From assembly GCA_003509785.1 (NCBI GenBank), contig DOMY01000249.1:10691-19593 (forward strand): a DNA stretch of 8,903 nt, written 5' to 3'. The stretch's first letter is position 1. Every line of letters begins with the position of its first letter. Below the pieces are notes generated by a model, which saw only the letters and a program-made list of their open reading frames with translations, was not told the DNA's origin and made no database searches. Position numbers and translations under genes: made by a program. This document shows, piece by piece, positions 5,097 through 8,903 of the stretch. The stretch comes from Gemmobacter sp. (GTDB lineage Bacteria; Pseudomonadota; Alphaproteobacteria; Rhodobacterales; Rhodobacteraceae).

Positions 5097-5112
5097 CGCG
5101 CCCCCCGGCATG

Positions 5113-5151
5113 AAAAAGGCCCCCTTCCGGGGGCCTTTCTGTTTGTTGTTT
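5113..5151. terminator. Bidirectional intrinsic terminator between the kinase gene and gltB
   Basis: AAAGGCCCCC (5115-5124), loop TTCC, GGGGGCCTTT (5129-5138) forms a perfect 10-bp stem. On the plus strand the T-rich tail TTTCTGTTTGTTGTTT follows. On the minus strand the AAAAA at 5113-5117 gives a T run. It lies 18 nt after the kinase stop and 18 nt beyond the gltB stop, so it can end both convergent units. Confidence 0.92.
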
Positions 5152-5156
5152 CAGGC

Positions 5157-8100
5157 TTATTCCGCCGGAACCGCCGCGCGTTCATCGCTCAGCGGATAGG
5201 GCAGATGGATCAGCATTTCCTTCGGGCAGACCTGCAGGAAATTCGCCCGCTCGGCCTCCCAGTTCGACAGGATGCGCTGGCCCTTCTGGCTGCCGGTTTC
5301 CGCCACATGACGTTCGATCAGGCCTTTCAGCTGCGCCTCCCAATGCGGATGGCTGACAGCGCAGGTGACCAGGCTTTCCAGGTTCATGAAATCCTCGGCC
5401 AGCCCGTTGGGGTCATAGAGATAGGCCATGCCCCCCGTCATCCCCGCACCGAAGTTCGCCCCGATCCGGCCCAGGATCACCGCAACCCCGCCGGTCATGT
5501 ATTCACAACCGTTGGAGCCACAGCCCTCCACCACCACCGTCGCACCCGAGTTGCGCACGCCAAAGCGCTCGCCCGCCCGGCCTGCGGCAAACAGATAGCC
5601 ATCCGTCGCGCCATACAGCACGGTATTGCCGATGATCGTGTTTTCGTCCGCCTTCAGCGGCGAAGACATCGTCGGCCGCACCACAATCAGACCGCCGGAC
5701 AGGCCCTTGCCGACATAGTCGTTGGCATCGCCCTGCACTTCGATCTTCAGCCCGTTCACCGCAAAGGCCCCCAAAGACTGCCCGGCATTGCCGGTCAGCT
5801 TCACCGTCAGATGGTCGGGCTGCAGGTTGTTGCGCATCCCGAACCGCCGCACGATATGGCTGGACGACCGCGTGCCGATGGTGCGCAGCGTGTTGCGCAC
5901 CGCATAGGACAGCTGCATCTTCTCGCCATCTTCAAAGAAGCGCGCGCCATCCTTCACGATTTCGGCGTCCAGCGTATCGGGCACCACATTGCGCGGCTTC
6001 GACCGGTCGTAGGTGATCTTCTGCGCCCCATCCACGGTAATGAGCAGCGGGTTCAGGTCCAGATCATCCAGGCTGGCCGACCCACGGCTCACCTGAGTCA
6101 GCAGATCGGCGCGGCCGATGATTTCATCCATCGACCGGGCGCCGATGCTGGCCAGGATCTCGCGCACCTCCTGGGCATAGAAGGTGATGAGGTTCACCAC
6201 CTTGTCCGCCGTGCCGGTGAACTTGGCCCGCAGTTCGGGGTTCTGGGTGCAGACGCCCACCGGGCAGGTATTCGACTGGCACTGACGCACCATGATGCAG
6301 CCCATGGCGATCAGCGCGGCAGTGCCGATGCCATATTCCTCGGCCCCCATCATCGCGGCCATCACCACATCGCGGCCCGTGCGCAGCCCGCCATCGGTGC
6401 GCAGCGTCACCCGCTCGCGCAGGTTGTTCATCGCCAGAACCTGATGCGCCTCGGTCAGGCCCATTTCCCACGGCAGACCCGCATATTTGATCGAGGTACC
6501 GGGGCTGGCCCCGGTGCCACCATTGTGGCCCGAGATCAGGATGGTATCCGCCTTGGCCTTGGCCACACCCGCCGCAATGGTGCCGACACCGCTGGCCGAA
6601 ACCAGCTTCACCGTCACCTTGCAGCGCGGGTTGATCTGCTTCAGATCGTAGATCAGCTGCGCCAGATCCTCGATCGAATAGATGTCATGGTGCGGCGGCG
6701 GCGAAATCAGCGTCACGCCCTTGGTGCTGTGGCGCAGCCGCGCGATCAGATCGGTCACCTTCATGCCCGGAAGCTGGCCGCCCTCGCCGGGCTTGGCGCC
6801 CTGGGCCACCTTGATTTCCAGCTCTTCGCAGGCGTTCAGATATTCCGCCGTCACCCCAAACCGGCCCGATGCCACCTGCTTGATCTTGGCGCAGGGGTTG
6901 TCACCGTTCGGGAACGGGTGCTGGTGCGCCGGATCTTCGCCGCCCTCGCCGCTGTCGGATTTCGCCCCGATGCGGTTCATCGCGATGTTCAGCGTCATAT
7001 GCGCTTCCGGGCCAAGGGCACCCAGCGACATACCCGGCGTGACAAACCGCTTGCGGATCGAGGTGATGGATTCCACCTCTTCGATCGGCACCGGCTTGCC
7101 CACGGGTTTGATATCCAGAAGGTCACGGATATGGATCGGCGGATTGGCCTTCATCGCCGCCGAATACTGCTTCCAGATGTCATAGCTGGCGCGATCACAG
7201 GCCGCCTGCAGCATGTGCATGGTCTGTGCTTCCCAGGCGTGTTTCTCGCCGGACCGCCGTGCCTTGTAGAAGCCGCCGATGGGCAGCACATCGCTGCCAC
7301 CCCGCCAGCCGCGCACATGGATTTCCTCCAGCTTCTGCTGGATGCCATGCAGGCCGATGCCCGAAATGCGGCTGTGCATCCCCGGGAAATATTCGGCGCA
7401 CATGGCCCGGCTCAGCCCCACGGCCTCGAAGTTCAGACCCCCGCGATAGGACGAGATGACCGAAATCCCCATCTTCGCCATGATCTTCAGCAGGCCCGCG
7501 TCGATGGCATCGCGATAGCGGCGCATTGCATCGGTCAGGCTGCCATCCAGCAGGCCGCGCGCGATGCGGTCTGCAATGCTGTCCTGCGCCAGATAGGGGT
7601 TCACCGTCGTGGCGCCACAGCCGATCAGCACGGCAAAGTAATGGGGGTCGATGCACTCGGCCGAGCGCACGTTCAGGCTGGTGAAGGTGCGCAGACCCTT
7701 GCGCGTCAGCCAGCTGTGCACGGCGCTGGTGGCAAGGATCATCGGCATCGCCACCTTGTCTTCGCCCTGATGTTCGTCCGACAGCACGATATGGCTGGCG
7801 CCCGACCGCACGGCATCTTCGGCTTCGGCGCGGATACGCTCCAGCCCAAGGCGCAACGCCTCCTGATCGGCGCCGGCGGGGAAGGTGCAATCAATCACCG
7901 CCACCTGCGTGCCGAACTGGCGCAGCATCACCGCATATTCGGAATTGGCGATGAACGGGCTTTCCAGAACCAGAATTTCCGTCTGCGCGCTGGATTCATC
8001 CAGCACGTTCTTCAGGTTGCCGAACCGCGTCTTCAGGCTCATCACCCGGCTTTCGCGCAACGAGTCGATGGGCGGGTTGGTGACCTGGCTGAAGTTCTGG

Positions 8101-8903
8101 CGGAAGAAATGCGACAGCGGGCGATATTGCTTCGACAGCACTGCCGCCGGCGTATCATCACCCATCGAGGCGATCATTTCCTTGCCGTCTTCGGCCATCG
8201 GCGCCAGAACCTGTTCCAGCTCTTCCACCGAATAGCCGGCCGCGATCTGCCGCTTGCGCAGCGCGCCGCCCGTATAGGTCTGTTCTTCCGGCACGTCGCG
8301 CAGCATCGAATTCAGGTCGATGACCTTTTCGATCCAGTCGCCATAGGGCTGGCTGCCCGCCAGGCGGTTCTTGATATCGACATCATGATACAGCTTGCCG
8401 TCGCGGGTATCGACGGCAATCATCTGCCCCGGCCCCAGCGCGCCCTTTTCGCGGATCGTCGTTTCATCCACCGGCACCATGCCCGCTTCCGACCCGGCGA
8501 TCAGCAGCCCGTCGCCGGTGACGACATAGCGCATCGGCCGCAGCCCGTTGCGGTCCAGCCCGCCGCAGACCCAGCGGCCATCCGTCATCGCCAGCGCCGC
8601 CGGGCCGTCCCACGGCTCCATCACGGCATTGCAATAAGCGTACATATCCGCCCAGGCCTTCGGCATGTCGGTCGTCGTCTTGCTCCAGGCTTCGGGCACC
8701 AGCATGGTCTTCGCCATGGGGGCGCTGCGGCCCGACCGCACCAGAACCTCGAACACCGCATCCAGCGCGCCACTGTCCGATGTGCCCGATGGGATGATCG
8801 GCTTGATGTCTTCCGCCGCTTCCCCGAAGGCACTGGAGGCCATGCGGATCTCGTGGCTCTTCATCCAGTTGACGTTGCCCTTCAGCGTGTTGATCTCGCC
8901 GTT
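5157..8903 (-). CDS. gltB: Glutamate synthase large (alpha) subunit GltB, partial at the N-terminus
   Basis: GltB, with GltD, makes two glutamates from glutamine and 2-oxoglutarate using NADPH, the main ammonia assimilation route at low ammonium. The visible 1,248 residues lack roughly the first 260-270 residues, including the nucleophilic Cys of the glutaminase domain. The fragment opens inside that domain at NGEINTLKGNVNWMKSHE and then shows AYCNAVMEPWDGPAAL and GGLDRNGLRPMRY. The central domain follows (for example ESPFIANSEYAVMLR). The FMN-binding synthase domain has DSGEGGEDP around residue 650 and SGHNGGTGASP. The 3Fe-4S cysteines CIMVRQCQSNTC are at fragment residues 869, 875 and 880. 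The GXGXG beta-helix domain (GKGLSGGLIVV, GATDGYLFAAGRAGERFGVRNSG, GGVAVILG) precedes the C-terminus LPYPLSDERAAVPAE. No frameshift or missing key residue is seen. gltD is not in the window and may lie upstream. It converges on the kinase gene and shares its terminator. Confidence 0.98.
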   Translation of the reverse strand, partial: NGEINTLKGNVNWMKSHEIRMASSAFGEAAEDIKPIIPSGTSDSGALDAVFEVLVRSGRSAPMAKTMLVPEAWSKTTTDMPKAWADMYAYCNAVMEPWDGPAALAMTDGRWVCGGLDRNGLRPMRYVVTGDGLLIAGSEAGMVPVDETTIREKGALGPGQMIAVDTRDGKLYHDVDIKNRLAGSQPYGDWIEKVIDLNSMLRDVPEEQTYTGGALRKRQIAAGYSVEELEQVLAPMAEDGKEMIASMGDDTPAAVLSKQYRPLSHFFRQNFSQVTNPPIDSLRESRVMSLKTRFGNLKNVLDESSAQTEILVLESPFIANSEYAVMLRQFGTQVAVIDCTFPAGADQEALRLGLERIRAEAEDAVRSGASHIVLSDEHQGEDKVAMPMILATSAVHSWLTRKGLRTFTSLNVRSAECIDPHYFAVLIGCGATTVNPYLAQDSIADRIARGLLDGSLTDAMRRYRDAIDAGLLKIMAKMGISVISSYRGGLNFEAVGLSRAMCAEYFPGMHSRISGIGLHGIQQKLEEIHVRGWRGGSDVLPIGGFYKARRSGEKHAWEAQTMHMLQAACDRASYDIWKQYSAAMKANPPIHIRDLLDIKPVGKPVPIEEVESITSIRKRFVTPGMSLGALGPEAHMTLNIAMNRIGAKSDSGEGGEDPAHQHPFPNGDNPCAKIKQVASGRFGVTAEYLNACEELEIKVAQGAKPGEGGQLPGMKVTDLIARLRHSTKGVTLISPPPHHDIYSIEDLAQLIYDLKQINPRCKVTVKLVSASGVGTIAAGVAKAKADTILISGHNGGTGASPGTSIKYAGLPWEMGLTEAHQVLAMNNLRERVTLRTDGGLRTGRDVVMAAMMGAEEYGIGTAALIAMGCIMVRQCQSNTCPVGVCTQNPELRAKFTGTADKVVNLITFYAQEVREILASIGARSMDEIIGRADLLTQVSRGSASLDDLDLNPLLITVDGAQKITYDRSKPRNVVPDTLDAEIVKDGARFFEDGEKMQLSYAVRNTLRTIGTRSSSHIVRRFGMRNNLQPDHLTVKLTGNAGQSLGAFAVNGLKIEVQGDANDYVGKGLSGGLIVVRPTMSSPLKADENTIIGNTVLYGATDGYLFAAGRAGERFGVRNSGATVVVEGCGSNGCEYMTGGVAVILGRIGANFGAGMTGGMAYLYDPNGLAEDFMNLESLVTCAVSHPHWEAQLKGLIERHVAETGSQKGQRILSNWEAERANFLQVCPKEMLIHLPYPLSDERAAVPAE

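Noticed and set aside
3657..5111. 484-codon open frame on the minus strand opposite the Tat-protein and kinase genes
   Set aside because: Its composition (Gly/Arg/Gln-rich, no domain) is typical of an antisense shadow in high-GC DNA, and it is antisense to a frame with clear P-loop and PqqD-like motifs. The shared bidirectional terminator would also lie just upstream of its start.

Overview
The window is dense, high-GC, single-chromosome-style DNA with short intergenic gaps. It most likely comes from an alphaproteobacterium, probably of the Rhodobacterales/Paracoccus-Rhodobacter type. This rests on the G/C-rich third positions, a FzlA-like GST-fold division protein, an RTX protein with a DFLF-type C-terminus, and the style of GltB and QueG. 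The genus assignment is inference; no rRNA is present.

Left block (1 to about 3390, all minus strand), read in the direction of transcription: mtgA (monofunctional peptidoglycan glycosyltransferase), fzlA-like gene (GST-fold, FtsZ-associated in Caulobacter), a small RTX/Calx-beta calcium-binding protein, then queG (epoxyqueuosine reductase), which runs off the left edge. The queG reading frame is clean over about 300 codons except for one in-frame amber codon (912-914) close to where a full-length QueG should begin. A strong Shine-Dalgarno and a possible restart ATG (891-893) follow it directly.

Middle block (about 3390-5156): a 184-bp divergent intergenic region holds three tandem A-tract motifs and an inverted repeat. 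It is followed by a tight two-gene plus-strand unit. Gene one encodes a 112-residue protein with a twin-arginine signal peptide and an extremely basic Ser/Thr/Pro/Lys/Arg repeat tail. Gene two, only 3 nt downstream, encodes a 393-residue HPr-kinase-like P-loop protein fused at its C-terminus to a PqqD-like (RiPP-recognition-element type) domain. The pair ends at a strong, bidirectional intrinsic terminator. This is the best candidate for an undescribed system: a small exported repeat protein that may be recognised by the PqqD-like domain and phosphorylated by the kinase domain. That functional link is inference from gene pairing and domain content.

Right block (5157-8903, minus strand): gltB, the large subunit of NADPH-type glutamate synthase, is complete at its C-terminus and missing roughly the first 260-270 residues beyond the right edge. 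No tRNA, rRNA, CRISPR array, insertion sequence or integrase was seen. The longest gene-free stretch is the 184-bp divergent region, so nothing over 300 bases is unexplained.
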